Source: Asanoa ishikariensis
Lineage (GTDB): Bacteria > Actinomycetota > Actinomycetes > Mycobacteriales > Micromonosporaceae
Reading direction: 5' to 3'
Assembly (NCBI RefSeq): GCF_900107455.1
Contig: NZ_FNQB01000004.1
Span: 506,193-570,192 of the forward strand
Length of the DNA stretch: 64,000 nucleotides
Under the pieces are notes generated by a model. It was not told the DNA's origin, searched no databases, and saw only the letters and a list, made by a program, of their open reading frames with translations. Below, one piece after another: positions 47,409 to 58,452 of the stretch. Position 1 is the stretch's first letter. Every line of letters starts with the position of its first letter. The position numbers and the translations under genes are program-made.

Positions 47409-48311
47409 ATGCTGCTGGTCATCGGGTTGGTCGCGGTCACCGTGGGGCTGGCCGTCGCCGGGATGGCGCTGGCCGGCGGGCGCCCGCAGGAGGCCGTCAC
47501 CCGCACCGTCGAAACGGCCGACCGGGGCTACCGGGTGCCCGGCGTGCAGGTGGCGCGCCCGGCCCGAGGTGCCGGGGCCTTGCCACCCATGGCGTACGCG
47601 GTCGGTCATGCGCTGGGCCGCGGTGGCGTGTCAGCCTGGCTGTCCCGCCGGCTCGACCAGGCCGGCAACCCGAGCTGGCTCAACGTGCCCAAGGTGATCG
47701 CCTACCAGGGTCTGCTGGTGGTCGTGGGTGCCGCCGCCGGGCTGGCGCTCGCCGTGCTCGCCGCGCCGCCGCTGGGTTGGCCGGTCTGGACGGTGCTGGG
47801 CGCCGCGGCCGGCTACGCCGCGCCGGCCCTGCTCGTGCTGCATCTCGCGCAGGAACGACAGGACTCCGTCCGGCGTACGCTGCCCGACGTCCTGGACACC
47901 CTGGTCGTGACCGTCGAGGCCGGGCTCGGTTTCGAGGCCGCGCTGGCCCAGGTGGTGCGCAACGGGCGTGGGCCGATGGTCGGCGAGTTCGCCCGGGTCC
48001 TGCACGAGATGCAGATCGGCCGGGGGAGGGTCGACGCGCTGCGGGAGATGGCGGCCCGCACCACCGTGACCGAGCTGAGGGCGTTCGCGTCGGCAGTCGT
48101 GCAGGCGACGACGCTGGGCATCCCGATGGGTCAGGTGCTGCGCCAGCAGTCCGCCGAGATGCGGATGCGTCGCCGGCAGCGGGCGGAGGAGGCGGCCCAG
48201 AAGGTCCCGGTGAAGATCCTGTTCCCGATGGTGTTCTGCATCTTCCCGGCATTGTTCGTGGTCGTGATCGGGCCGGCCGCGATCAAGATCCTGCGGGCGT
48301 TCGGTGGCTGA
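47409..48311 (+). CDS. TadC platform protein
   Basis: The protein has 300 aa with a T2SSF domain (LPDVLDTLVVTVEAGLGFEAAL, QQSAEMRMRRRQRAEEAAQK, VPVKILFPMVFCIFPALFVV). It pairs with TadB as the membrane platform. It begins two bases after the TadB stop and is the last gene of the Tad operon. Confidence 0.93.
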   Translation: MLLVIGLVAVTVGLAVAGMALAGGRPQEAVTRTVETADRGYRVPGVQVARPARGAGALPPMAYAVGHALGRGGVSAWLSRRLDQAGNPSWLNVPKVIAYQGLLVVVGAAAGLALAVLAAPPLGWPVWTVLGAAAGYAAPALLVLHLAQERQDSVRRTLPDVLDTLVVTVEAGLGFEAALAQVVRNGRGPMVGEFARVLHEMQIGRGRVDALREMAARTTVTELRAFASAVVQATTLGIPMGQVLRQQSAEMRMRRRQRAEEAAQKVPVKILFPMVFCIFPALFVVVIGPAAIKILRAFGG

Positions 48312-48324
48312 AGTGTCGGTCCCG

Positions 48325-48909
48325 TCAGCCAGCCTGGGGCAGGTCGCCGCCCCCGGCGGTCTTGGCGCGCACCCGGGCGACGTACGTACGCACGGTCGAC
48401 TCGCCCACGCCCAGCTCATCGGCCACGCCGGCGGGAGTCAGGCCGGCGCGGAGCAGGTCGTACACCTCGCGCTCGCGGCGGCTCAGCCCGGTCGTGAGGT
48501 GGTGGCGGAGCGCCGCGTTCAGAGTGTGCGCGGAATAGCTGCCGCCACCGGACAGGCAGGCGCGGATGGCCGCCGCGACCTCGACGGCGCCGGCTTCGCG
48601 CGACACGTATGCGGCGACGCCGGCCGCGAGCGCGCGTTCGAACAGCCGCTGCGTGGCCGCGCCGACGACCAGCACCGGCAGGAGGGGCCGGGTGGCGTGC
48701 AGGCGTTGGGCCAGCGCGATCCCGTCGCCGTCCGGCAGGCGGAGATCAACGGTGACAAGGTCCGGTGCGAGGGACTCGACCACCCGCTGCGCCTCGATCG
48801 CCGAGGTCGTGCGGCCGGTCAGCTCGGTGTTGGCGACAGCGGCCACCGCGCGGCTGATCATCATGTGTGTTGCCGCGTTGGCGTGGATGGCGAAGACAGT
48901 CGTCGCCAC
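48325..48909 (-). CDS. LuxR-family regulator with a pseudo-receiver domain
   Basis: The protein has 194 aa: a receiver-like domain (1-125) and a GerE/LuxR helix-turn-helix (140-190, LSRREREVYDLLRAGLTPAGVADELGV). Asp55 in VTVDLRLPDG matches the phosphorylation site. The acidic pair at the first strand is replaced by Ile-His (FAIHANAA), and the usual late lysine reads VSREAG. Metal-dependent phosphorylation is therefore unlikely. No histidine kinase is adjacent. It converges on the Tad operon and diverges from the kinase-LuxR gene, so either may be its target. Confidence 0.85.
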   Translation of the reverse strand: MATTVFAIHANAATHMMISRAVAAVANTELTGRTTSAIEAQRVVESLAPDLVTVDLRLPDGDGIALAQRLHATRPLLPVLVVGAATQRLFERALAAGVAAYVSREAGAVEVAAAIRACLSGGGSYSAHTLNAALRHHLTTGLSRREREVYDLLRAGLTPAGVADELGVGESTVRTYVARVRAKTAGGGDLPQAG

Positions 48910-49050
48910 TGCACCACTCCGATCCGCTCGGTTCCTTCCTTTGCCCCGTGTGAAGTCCTGCCGACGGTACTTGACACGCCTATGGATCCACCTAGGACCG
49001 GCTTAGCCAGCGGTTAGGTCTTGCTTAAATCGGAGGGAGGATTCGACACA

Positions 49051-51147
<2,097 letters not shown>

Positions 51148-51172
51148 GCGGACGGCCGCCGAGCGGTTCGAG

Positions 51173-51379
51173 GTGCCGGTCCGCTGCCGCGACGGGCACG
51201 TGTTCACCACCGTCTGGGTGCCGGGCATCTCGTTCAAGGCCATCCGCCTCGGTCCCGTGCGTTTCCAGTGGTGCCCGGTGGGCGAGCACCGCACGTTCGT
51301 CACCCTTGTGCCGTGGTCGCGCCTGCGCCCGGAGGAACGCTGGATGGCGGCCCACAATCACGACTCCCGCATGCCCTGA
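51173..51379 (+). CDS. Small conserved actinomycete protein
   Basis: The protein has 68 aa, beginning MPVRCRDGHVFTTVWVPG and containing CPVGEHRTFVTLVPW. The paired CRDGH and CPVGEH motifs could hold a metal, although only two cysteines are present. Similar short proteins recur in streptomycetes and relatives; their function is not known to me. It begins 26 bases after the kinase gene and may be co-transcribed with it. Confidence 0.6.
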   Translation: MPVRCRDGHVFTTVWVPGISFKAIRLGPVRFQWCPVGEHRTFVTLVPWSRLRPEERWMAAHNHDSRMP

Positions 51380-51420
51380 TTCCGCCCCGACGCGCCGGGA
51401 TCGGTGCGAGCCTGGGGATC

Positions 51421-52260
51421 ATGGCACCACTTGTGTACGAGACCTACGTCGCTCCTGGGAAACCCGTGGTTTCTGATGATCTGCCCGCCGGTGAGACGGC
51501 GGAGATGTGGTCTCCGACCAGCGCGACCCTGATCCACGGCGAGCGGGACGCGGTGCTCGTCGACGCGCTGCTGACCGACCGCGAGGGGTACGACCTGGCC
51601 GACTGGGTCGAGGAGTCGGGCAAGGACCTGACCACCATCTACGTCACACACGGCCACGGCGACCACTTCTTCGGTGCCGCCGCGGTGCTGGAGCGGTTCC
51701 CGGACGCCCGGCTGGTGGCCACCTCGCAGGTGGTCGACGTGATGGAGGAGCAGGTTGAGCCGGACCTGCTCGACGGGTTCTGGCGGACCCGGTTCCCGGA
51801 CCAGATCGGCGACCCGGTGGTGGCCGAGCCGCTCGACGGCGACACCATCGAACTCGAGGGCGAGGAGTTGCACGCCGTCGCGCTCGGGCACAGCGACACC
51901 GACCACACCACCGCGCTGCACGCGCCGTCGATCGGGCTGGTCGTGGCCGGCGACAGCGTCTACAACGGCGTGCATCTCTACCTGGCCGAGGCGGGCCGGG
52001 ACGGCCTGGACGGCTGGTTCGACGCCCTGGACAAGGTGGCCGGTCTGCGGCCGCGCGCGGTGGTGGCCGGGCACAAGCGCGCCGACGCCGACGACCGCCC
52101 GACCGACGTCGACGCGACCCGCGACTACCTGCGCGACTGGGACGAGGCGGTGCGCCGCAGCGCCAATGCACAGGCGCTCTACGACACGATGATCGAACGC
52201 TACCCGGACCGGATCAATCGGGCCGTGGTCTGGCACTCGGCCGAAGCCGCCAAGCCTTAA
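51421..52260 (+). CDS. Metallo-beta-lactamase-fold hydrolase
   Basis: The protein has 279 aa with the dinuclear metal motif THGHGDHFFG, a later His in LGHSDTDHTT, the bridging Asp in VAGDSVYNG and AGHKRADAD near the end. The substrate is unknown; glyoxalase-II-like or lactonase-like enzymes share this layout. ATG 51421 is chosen because upstream in-frame codons overlap the preceding small gene. Its stop overlaps the IclR stop tail to tail (TTAA). Confidence 0.85.
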   Translation: MAPLVYETYVAPGKPVVSDDLPAGETAEMWSPTSATLIHGERDAVLVDALLTDREGYDLADWVEESGKDLTTIYVTHGHGDHFFGAAAVLERFPDARLVATSQVVDVMEEQVEPDLLDGFWRTRFPDQIGDPVVAEPLDGDTIELEGEELHAVALGHSDTDHTTALHAPSIGLVVAGDSVYNGVHLYLAEAGRDGLDGWFDALDKVAGLRPRAVVAGHKRADADDRPTDVDATRDYLRDWDEAVRRSANAQALYDTMIERYPDRINRAVVWHSAEAAKP

Positions 52261-53039
52261 CCGCCCAGTCGCGCGGACAGGGCGTGGGTCTCGGCCAGCA
52301 GGATCCGGGCCAGTTCGTCGACGCGGGTGCGGATCCGTTCGACCGGGCCGCAGACGCTGATCACCGCGACCGGCCGGCCCTCGTGGTCGAACACCGGCGC
52401 CGCGACCGATGCCGCGCCGGCCTGGCGCTCGCCGAACGACGCCGCGTAGCCGCGTTCGCGGATGACCCGGAGCTCGTCGCGCAGGAAGGTGGGGTCGACC
52501 ACCGTGTGGTCGGTCAGCGCGGGCAGCGGGCCCGACCCTAGATAGGCGTCGCGCTGCTCGTCAGGCAGGAAGGCCAGGAACGCCTTGGACGAGCTGCCGG
52601 CGTGCAGCGGGAACGGCTCGCCGACCCGGACCTCCATCTTGACGTCTCGGGCCGGCGTCACCTGGTCGAGGTAGACGCGGCTGTCCCGGACCCTGATGGA
52701 CAGCGTCGAGGTCTCGTCGGTGGCGGCGCTGAGCCGGCGCATCGGTTCGCGGGCCAGGTCGCGCACGTCGACCCGGTCGAGGAACGCGCGGCCGAGGGCC
52801 AGCGACGCCGGGCCGAGCCCGTAGCGGCGGCTGGTCTCGTCGGCGACCACGAGCTGGCGGCTGCACAGCGTGGTCAGGATGCGGTGCACGACCGCCTTCG
52901 ACAGGCCGAGCCGCCGGCCGATCTCGGTGACGCCGAGGCTCGGCTCGGGTGCGCGGGCGAACAGCAGGAGCACGTCGAGGGCGCGTTCGAGGCCGTTGAC
53001 GGTGCGCGGGTCCGTCGCGTCGGCGGTGGTGGTCGTCAC
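52257..53039 (-). CDS. IclR-family transcriptional regulator
   Basis: The protein has 260 aa: an N-terminal winged helix (RALDVLLLFARAPEPSLGVTEI, SKAVVHRILTTL) and an IclR effector domain (FPLHAGSSSKAFLAFLP, AAPVFDHEGRPVAVISVCG). GTG 53039 gives the usual family length; an earlier ATG at 53096 would add an unlikely basic tail. IclR proteins often control catabolism of aromatic or sugar acids. The nearby pectate lyase makes galacturonate metabolism a possible link, but this is a guess. Confidence 0.9.
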   Translation of the reverse strand: MTTTTADATDPRTVNGLERALDVLLLFARAPEPSLGVTEIGRRLGLSKAVVHRILTTLCSRQLVVADETSRRYGLGPASLALGRAFLDRVDVRDLAREPMRRLSAATDETSTLSIRVRDSRVYLDQVTPARDVKMEVRVGEPFPLHAGSSSKAFLAFLPDEQRDAYLGSGPLPALTDHTVVDPTFLRDELRVIRERGYAASFGERQAGAASVAAPVFDHEGRPVAVISVCGPVERIRTRVDELARILLAETHALSARLGG

Positions 53040-53105
53040 ACCGTGGAAACTAGCGCACGCCGGCGCGGCGGCGGTTCGGCCGCCGCGCCGGGTCATTGTG
53101 CCTGG

Positions 53106-54530
53106 TTAGACAGAGATCCGGCCGGCGCCGGCTCCTGCCGTGACGCTCGACTTGACGCCGCTGGCGCTGTCGAGCTGGTACGAGTAGGGGACGCCGGAGA
53201 CACTTCCGCCACCGCTCTCCGGGGTGCCGGAGCCGGTGAAGTAGTTGTTGCGCTGGAGGATCGCGCCGTCGTCCGAGTCCGCGTACCCGACGAGCGTGGG
53301 CTCGTCGACGCCCTCGAAGTAGTTGCCCTCGACCAGCACGCCGGCGCCCATGGTGGACGCGACGCCGTACTCGTTGTTGTTGTAGTAGTTGTTGTAGACG
53401 TGCACCGGGTTGCCGAACCGCACCCGCGGGTGCCGCGTGCCGGAGCCGTCGAACCAGTTGTGGTGGTACGTCACCCGTAGGTGGCCACGGTCCTCACCGG
53501 CGTTGTCGTCGCTGTGTCCGAGCAGCATGGACTTGTCGTGGCCGTACACCCGGTTCCAGGAGATGGTCACGTAGTCGCTGGCCCGTTTGACGTCGACGGC
53601 GCCGTCGTACCCGTTGGTGAAGCTGTTGTGGTCGACCCAGACTCGCGTCGAGTACTGGACGTTGATCGCGTCGTCGTCCCAGTCCCGGAACGAGATGTTG
53701 CGGATGATCACGTTGCTGGCGTTGGACACGTTGAGCCCGCAGCCGGCGATCGTCGCACCCGAGTTGCCGAGGATCGTCTTGTTCGACCCGACGGTGATCA
53801 TCCCGGAGCAGGAGATCGTGCCGGAGACCCGGACGACCCGGGCGGTGCTGCCCGATACGGCGCTGGACAGGGCCGACGAGCTCGTCACCGTGGTCGCGGA
53901 GGCGCTGCCGCCGCCGCTGGTGCCGCCGCCCTGGGTGGCCCAGCCGACCAGGCCGGTCTGCGGGGTGCCGCCACCGCCGCCTCCGCCGCTGCCGACCAGG
54001 GCCAGTTGCCACTGCTGGTTCCAGCCGCCGAGGTCCGCGTACTGGGAGATGATGCCGCCATCGGCCGTCGACCATTCCCAGATGTCGAGCGCCTTGCCGC
54101 TGTGCCGGTTGAGCAGTTTCACGAAGCCGCTGTCGGTGTCCCGGACGGCGAAGTGCTGCCGGGTCGTGCCGTTGTCGGAGTTCGCGACGAGTGGCGTGCC
54201 GTCGTTGGCGTTCGGCAGCTCCAGGAACTTGCCGCTGTGCCGGGAGCGCAGCTTGTAGTAGCCGCTGCCGGCGTCGACGAACTGCCATTGCTGTGCGTTG
54301 TTGTTGTTGCGGGCCCACTGCACGATCGGTGCGCCGTCGGCCGTGTTGAAGTTGTAGAGATCGATGGCCTTGCCGCTGTGTCGGGAGACGATCACGTAGT
54401 AGGCACCGGTGTCGATGGTGGCCGCTTGCGCGGGTGCGGCCACCACCTGCGTGACCGCGACGGCCGCGAGCAGGCCCAAGGCGCCTGCCAGCAGCGCGCG
54501 TACGCGGCGCGCGGGAGCGGAATGTCGCAT
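53106..54530 (-). CDS. Secreted pectate lyase with N-terminal ricin-type lectin domain
   Basis: The protein has 474 aa. A long signal peptide (cleavage after AQA, near residue 37) is followed by a beta-trefoil CBM13/ricin lectin domain with three repeats of SRHSGKAIDLYN/SRHSGKFLEL/NRHSGKALDIW and QQWQ. After a glycine-rich linker comes a PL1 pectate lyase: VWVDHNSFTNGYDGAVDVKR, ISWNRVYGHDKSML and GTRHPRVRFG with the catalytic arginine. It cleaves polygalacturonate by beta-elimination outside the cell, and the lectin holds it on plant cell-wall polymers. A LacI-type operator lies upstream. Confidence 0.93.
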   Translation of the reverse strand: MRHSAPARRVRALLAGALGLLAAVAVTQVVAAPAQAATIDTGAYYVIVSRHSGKAIDLYNFNTADGAPIVQWARNNNNAQQWQFVDAGSGYYKLRSRHSGKFLELPNANDGTPLVANSDNGTTRQHFAVRDTDSGFVKLLNRHSGKALDIWEWSTADGGIISQYADLGGWNQQWQLALVGSGGGGGGGTPQTGLVGWATQGGGTSGGGSASATTVTSSSALSSAVSGSTARVVRVSGTISCSGMITVGSNKTILGNSGATIAGCGLNVSNASNVIIRNISFRDWDDDAINVQYSTRVWVDHNSFTNGYDGAVDVKRASDYVTISWNRVYGHDKSMLLGHSDDNAGEDRGHLRVTYHHNWFDGSGTRHPRVRFGNPVHVYNNYYNNNEYGVASTMGAGVLVEGNYFEGVDEPTLVGYADSDDGAILQRNNYFTGSGTPESGGGSVSGVPYSYQLDSASGVKSSVTAGAGAGRISV

Positions 54531-54613
54531 GGGGAAATGACCTCCATTGCCGATTCAGCCGGCGGGGCTGGTCGCCGGCATGCTGAGTTAGCCATAGGGC
54601 CGAGTTTGCTTTA

Positions 54614-54636
54614 GGTAAGCGCTTTCCCGAGGGAAA
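54614..54636. promoter_or_regulatory. LacI-family operator candidate upstream of pectate lyase
   Basis: GGTAAGCGCTTTCC (54614-54627) is nearly palindromic around AAGCGCTT, the core of many LacI-family sites. It overlaps a second inverted repeat, TTTCCC-GA-GGGAAA (54623-54636). The site is about 85 bases upstream of the lyase ATG, suitable for carbon-source control. The rest of the 254-base gap (54531-54784) shows no gene. Confidence 0.5.
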
Positions 54637-54784
54637 ACTAGGCGTTTACAACCATGCTCGTCAATGCTTTGACATGTGCAGGAAGTTTGCAATGCGTTTG
54701 GCTGAGGCCGCCGTCGTGTCCGGGTGCGATGATGTTGCGGTTTGCTGACTTCCGCGCCCGACTTCGACGACACGGAGCCTGAGC

Positions 54785-55585
54785 ATGAGCGAAAAGCCGG
54801 ACACGATCGTCCTGATCCACGGATTCTGGGTCACACCCCGCAGCTGGGAAGACTGGAAAGCGCATTACGAGGCCAAGGGCTTCACCGTCCTCACACCGGC
54901 CTACCCCGGCTTCGAGGTCGAGGTCGAGGCGCTCAACGCCGACCCGTCGCCGATCGCCTCCCTGACCGCACCGCAGGTCATCGAACACCTGTCCGCCGTG
55001 GTCGGCGCGCTGCCGAAGCCGCCGATCCTGATGGGCCACTCGGCGGGCGGCGCGTTCACCCAGGTGCTGCTCGACCGCGGCTACGGCGCGTCGGCCGTGG
55101 TGCTCAACTCGGCGCCGACCGAGGGCGTCAACGTCATCCCGCTCTCGCAGATCAAGTCGACGTTCCCGGTGCTGAAGAACCCGGCCAACCGGCATCGCGC
55201 GGTGGGCTTCGACTTCGACCAGTGGAACTACGCGTTCACCAACACCTTCCCCGAGGACAGGGCACGGGCGCTCTACGAGCGCTACGCGATCCCGGCCTCG
55301 GGCGGCATCCTCTGGAACAGCGTGCTGGCCAACCTGATGCCCGGCCCGCAGGACATCGCGGTCAACTACCACAACGCTGATCGCGCGCCCCTGCTGTTCA
55401 TCTCGGGCTCCGAGGACCACATCATGCCGCCCAGCGTGCAGAAGTCGAACGCCGCGCACTACAAGGGCGGCACGACGACCGAGGTGAAGCTGTACGAGGG
55501 CAAGGCGCACCTGCTGCCTTCCCAGGACGGCTGGCAGGAGATCGCCGACTACGCCCTGGACTGGGCGCTCGAGCACGCCAAGTGA
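54785..55585 (+). CDS. Alpha/beta hydrolase
   Basis: The protein has 266 aa with nucleophile elbow GHSAGG (Ser in ILMGHSAGGAF), an oxyanion HGFW loop near the start, the acid in SGSEDHIMPPS and the histidine in EGKAHLLP. No signal peptide is present. Substrate unknown; related proteins are annotated as esterases or lactonases. It is coupled by GTGA to a metallo-beta-lactamase-fold gene. GGAG precedes the ATG. Confidence 0.87.
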   Translation: MSEKPDTIVLIHGFWVTPRSWEDWKAHYEAKGFTVLTPAYPGFEVEVEALNADPSPIASLTAPQVIEHLSAVVGALPKPPILMGHSAGGAFTQVLLDRGYGASAVVLNSAPTEGVNVIPLSQIKSTFPVLKNPANRHRAVGFDFDQWNYAFTNTFPEDRARALYERYAIPASGGILWNSVLANLMPGPQDIAVNYHNADRAPLLFISGSEDHIMPPSVQKSNAAHYKGGTTTEVKLYEGKAHLLPSQDGWQEIADYALDWALEHAK

Positions 55586-56373
55586 GTGATGTTCGGCTGA
55601 CGCACGTCGGCGGCCCGACCACCCTGGTCGAGGTCGCCGGCTGGCGGCTGCTCACCGACCCGACCTTCGACCCACCGGGCCGGCGGTACGGTTTCGGTCT
55701 GGGCACGTCGTCGCGCAAGCTGACCGGCCCGGCGGTCGAGGTCGACGCGCTCGGCCCGATCGACGCGGTGCTGCTCACCCACGACCACCACGCCGACAAC
55801 CTCGACGACGCCGGGCGTTCGCTGCTGTCCCTGGTGGACGACATCGTCACGACGGAGTCCGGGGCACGCCGGCTCGGCGGGCGGGCACAGGGGCTGCGTC
55901 CGTGGCAGAGCCTCACCCTGTCCCGGCCCGGGCGGCCCAGCATCGAGGTCACCGCGACGCCCTGCCGACATGGCCCGCCGCTGAGCGGCCCACTGGTCGG
56001 CGACGTGATCGGCTTCGCCCTGGCGTGGGAGGGTCAGCGGCACGGCGCGCTCTGGTTCACCGGCGACACAGTGCTCTACGGCGGCGTGCGCGAGGTCGCC
56101 GGCCGCGTCCCGGTCGGCACCGCCGTGCTGCACCTCGGCGGCGTGCGCTTCCCGATCACCGGTCCGCTGCGCTACTCGCTGACCGCCCGCCGGGCGGTCA
56201 AGCTGTGCGAGCTAGTCCGCCCACACACCACGATCCCGGTGCACTACGAGGGCTGGAGCCACTTCCAGGAGCCGCGACCGGCGATCGAGCGGGCCTTCTC
56301 CTCCGCGCCGGCGGAGGTTCGCGACAGCGTCCGCTGGCTTCCGATCGGCGCCCCGACGGACATCGACGTCTGA
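55582..56373 (+). CDS. Metallo-beta-lactamase-fold protein (UlaG-like)
   Basis: The protein has 263 aa with LTHDHHADNLD as metal site, WFTGDTVLYGG carrying the bridging Asp and IPVHYEGWSHF at the end. It resembles UlaG-type lactonases and N-acyl-phosphatidylethanolamine phospholipase D relatives. GTG 55582 overlaps the hydrolase stop as GTGA. The two hydrolases and the following QsdR-like regulator may together break down lactone-type compounds, which is inference. Confidence 0.85.
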   Translation: MSDVRLTHVGGPTTLVEVAGWRLLTDPTFDPPGRRYGFGLGTSSRKLTGPAVEVDALGPIDAVLLTHDHHADNLDDAGRSLLSLVDDIVTTESGARRLGGRAQGLRPWQSLTLSRPGRPSIEVTATPCRHGPPLSGPLVGDVIGFALAWEGQRHGALWFTGDTVLYGGVREVAGRVPVGTAVLHLGGVRFPITGPLRYSLTARRAVKLCELVRPHTTIPVHYEGWSHFQEPRPAIERAFSSAPAEVRDSVRWLPIGAPTDIDV

Positions 56374-56398
56374 CACTTCCGGGGTTATCGTCACCCGC

Positions 56399-56947
56399 AT
56401 GCGGGTGGTCAGCCAGGAACGGGTCGTGCGCGGCGGCTGCGCGTTCTTCCTGCGGCACGGCACATTGGACATGGACGGTCTGGCCGGCAGCCTGTCGGTC
56501 AGCCGCGCCACGCTCTACCGGGTGGTGCACGGCCGTGACCCGCTGCTCGGCGAGGTGCTGTGGCGGCTCGCCGAACGGATGCTGGCCCGCGCCCACGCCG
56601 AGACGACCAGCCCCGGCCTCGACGGCGTCCTGGAGACCACCCGCCGGTTCGCCGACCAGGTCCGGCAGGCCGAGCCGTTCCTGGCCTTCCTGCACGCGGA
56701 GCCCGCGACGGCCGCCCGGGTGCTGTTCACGCCGGCCGGGGGAGTGCACGCCAGGGTGGTCGCGGCGCAGCGCGGCATCCTCGCCGCCGCGACCGACCCC
56801 GCCTGGTCACCCGGTGACCTCGACGGTGCCGCCTACCTCTACGTCCGGATCATCGAGTCCGCCCTGTACGCCGAGCTGCTCGGCGGTCACCGGGCCGACC
56901 CCGGCACCACCGAACGGGCTGCCCGGGCGGTGCTCGAGGCCTGCTGA
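56399..56947 (+). CDS. TetR-family regulator, QsdR-like
   Basis: The protein has 182 aa with a short helix-turn-helix region (MDGLAGSLSVSRATLYRVVHGRD) and an all-helical effector domain (FADQVRQAEPFLAFLHAEP). QsdR was described as the regulator next to a lactonase gene for quorum-signal breakdown in Rhodococcus; here too the gene follows a metallo-beta-lactamase-fold protein. It starts 25 bases after that gene and is probably in the same operon. Confidence 0.8.
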   Translation: MRVVSQERVVRGGCAFFLRHGTLDMDGLAGSLSVSRATLYRVVHGRDPLLGEVLWRLAERMLARAHAETTSPGLDGVLETTRRFADQVRQAEPFLAFLHAEPATAARVLFTPAGGVHARVVAAQRGILAAATDPAWSPGDLDGAAYLYVRIIESALYAELLGGHRADPGTTERAARAVLEAC

Positions 56948-57043
56948 GACGGCCATCTCAGCTTCCGCGCGACCGGTAGCAGCTCGCATCGACGAACACT
57001 TATGGTGCGGCGCAGGACCGACGTCGTGAAGGAGCTCGCCGAC

Positions 57044-58405
57044 ATGACCCGTCTCTGGAGCCGCGCCGCGCTGACCGCCGGCCTGCTCGCCTCCGTCCTG
57101 TCCGCGACACCGGCACAGGCCGGCCCCGCACCCGTCGCCCGCCCCACCGTGCAGGGACCGATTCCCGGCACCGTGCCGGGCGACCGCCTCGCCGCGAACC
57201 TCGCCGATACGTACCCCTTCTTCTCGACACCCTTCGACCTGGCCCGGCACGGCTACGTGGAGGAGGAGTTCTATCTCTCCGGGGTCGCCGACGGATGGGA
57301 CACCCTCGGCAACCAGGTGGCCACCGACGTGCCGTACCGGACGCGGCTGGTGGTCCGCCGGCCGGCGAACGCCCGGGCGTTCAGCGGCACGGTGCTGGTC
57401 GAGTGGCAGAACGTCACCGCCGGCTACGACCTCGACGCGCTGTGGAACGCCGAGGCGACCACGCGCGCCGGACACGCCTGGGTCGGCGTCTCCGCGCAAC
57501 GGGTCGGCGTCGACCAGCTCCGAGGCTGGAGCCCGACCCGCTACGGCGCGCTGGACGTCACCGGCGCGGGCAGGTTCCTGACCGACGAGCTGTCGTACGA
57601 CATCTTCGCCCAGGCCGGCAAGGCGATCGCGGACCCGCGCGGCGTCTCCCCGCTGGGCCGCCTGAAGGCCCGCACGGTGCTCGCCATCGGCGCATCCCAG
57701 TCGGCGTCCCGCATGACCGTCTACTACGACAAGGTGCTGCCCCAGGTGCGGCCGGTGTACGCCGGCTACGGCTTCATCGTCGGCTCGGCACCGACCCGCG
57801 TCGGTCCGGAGCCGGTATTCCAGGTGCTGTCCGAGACCGACGTACGCACGCCGGTGCGCCCGGCCGACACGAACCAGTTCCGCCGGTGGGAGGTTGCCGG
57901 CGGTGCGCACAGCGGCTACAACGGCCAGGTCTACCGGGCACCGATTCAAGTTCGGGACCTCGGCGCGGCGCCGGTCTACACGTGCGCACGGCCGCCGTTC
58001 AGCCAGGTGCCGGTGCAGCACGTGACCGCGGCGGCGTACGCACACCTGGAGCGCTGGGTGCGCCGCGGCACCCCACCGCCGACCGCGACACCGATCGAGT
58101 TCAACGCGGACGGCACCAAGGCCCGGGACGAGCTGGGCCTGGCCCGTGGCGGCATCCGAATGTCCCAAGTGGACGTTCCGATCGCGCTGAACACCGGGGA
58201 CAACGCCGGTGAGTCGTTCTGTTTCTTGTTCGGCACGCACCAGCCGTTCGACGACGCCACACTGGACGGTCTCTACCGCACGCACCTGGGTTACGTCGCT
58301 CGCGTGGTAGCCACCGACGTCCACAACGTCGTAGCCGGCTACCTCCAGCCCGCGGACGCGGCGGACAACCTGCGCGTGGCGCTCCGGTCCGGCGTCGGCC
58401 ACTGA
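57044..58405 (+). CDS. Secreted alpha/beta hydrolase of the Abhydrolase_10 type
   Basis: The protein has 453 aa from ATG 57044, preceded by AAGGAG. A signal peptide ends near APA-QAG (residue 27). The nucleophile is likely the serine in AIGASQSASRMT; VEWQNVTAGYDLDALW and VAGGAHSGYNGQVY are typical of this family of putative esterases. The GTG/ATG at 57002 would extend the signal sequence and lacks a ribosome-binding site. The substrate is unknown. A strong terminator follows immediately. Confidence 0.85.
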   Translation: MTRLWSRAALTAGLLASVLSATPAQAGPAPVARPTVQGPIPGTVPGDRLAANLADTYPFFSTPFDLARHGYVEEEFYLSGVADGWDTLGNQVATDVPYRTRLVVRRPANARAFSGTVLVEWQNVTAGYDLDALWNAEATTRAGHAWVGVSAQRVGVDQLRGWSPTRYGALDVTGAGRFLTDELSYDIFAQAGKAIADPRGVSPLGRLKARTVLAIGASQSASRMTVYYDKVLPQVRPVYAGYGFIVGSAPTRVGPEPVFQVLSETDVRTPVRPADTNQFRRWEVAGGAHSGYNGQVYRAPIQVRDLGAAPVYTCARPPFSQVPVQHVTAAAYAHLERWVRRGTPPPTATPIEFNADGTKARDELGLARGGIRMSQVDVPIALNTGDNAGESFCFLFGTHQPFDDATLDGLYRTHLGYVARVVATDVHNVVAGYLQPADAADNLRVALRSGVGH

Positions 58406-58410
58406 GGGGA

Positions 58411-58448
58411 AGCCCGCCGGACCCGACCCGACGGGGGTCCGGCGGGCT
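58411..58448. terminator. Bidirectional terminator, perfect 14-bp stem
   Basis: Arms at 58411-58424 and 58435-58448 are fully complementary with a 10-base loop. The hairpin lies between the converging hydrolase (stop 58405) and aminotransferase (stop 58453) genes and can end both transcripts. Confidence 0.88.
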
Positions 58449-58452
58449 GCCC

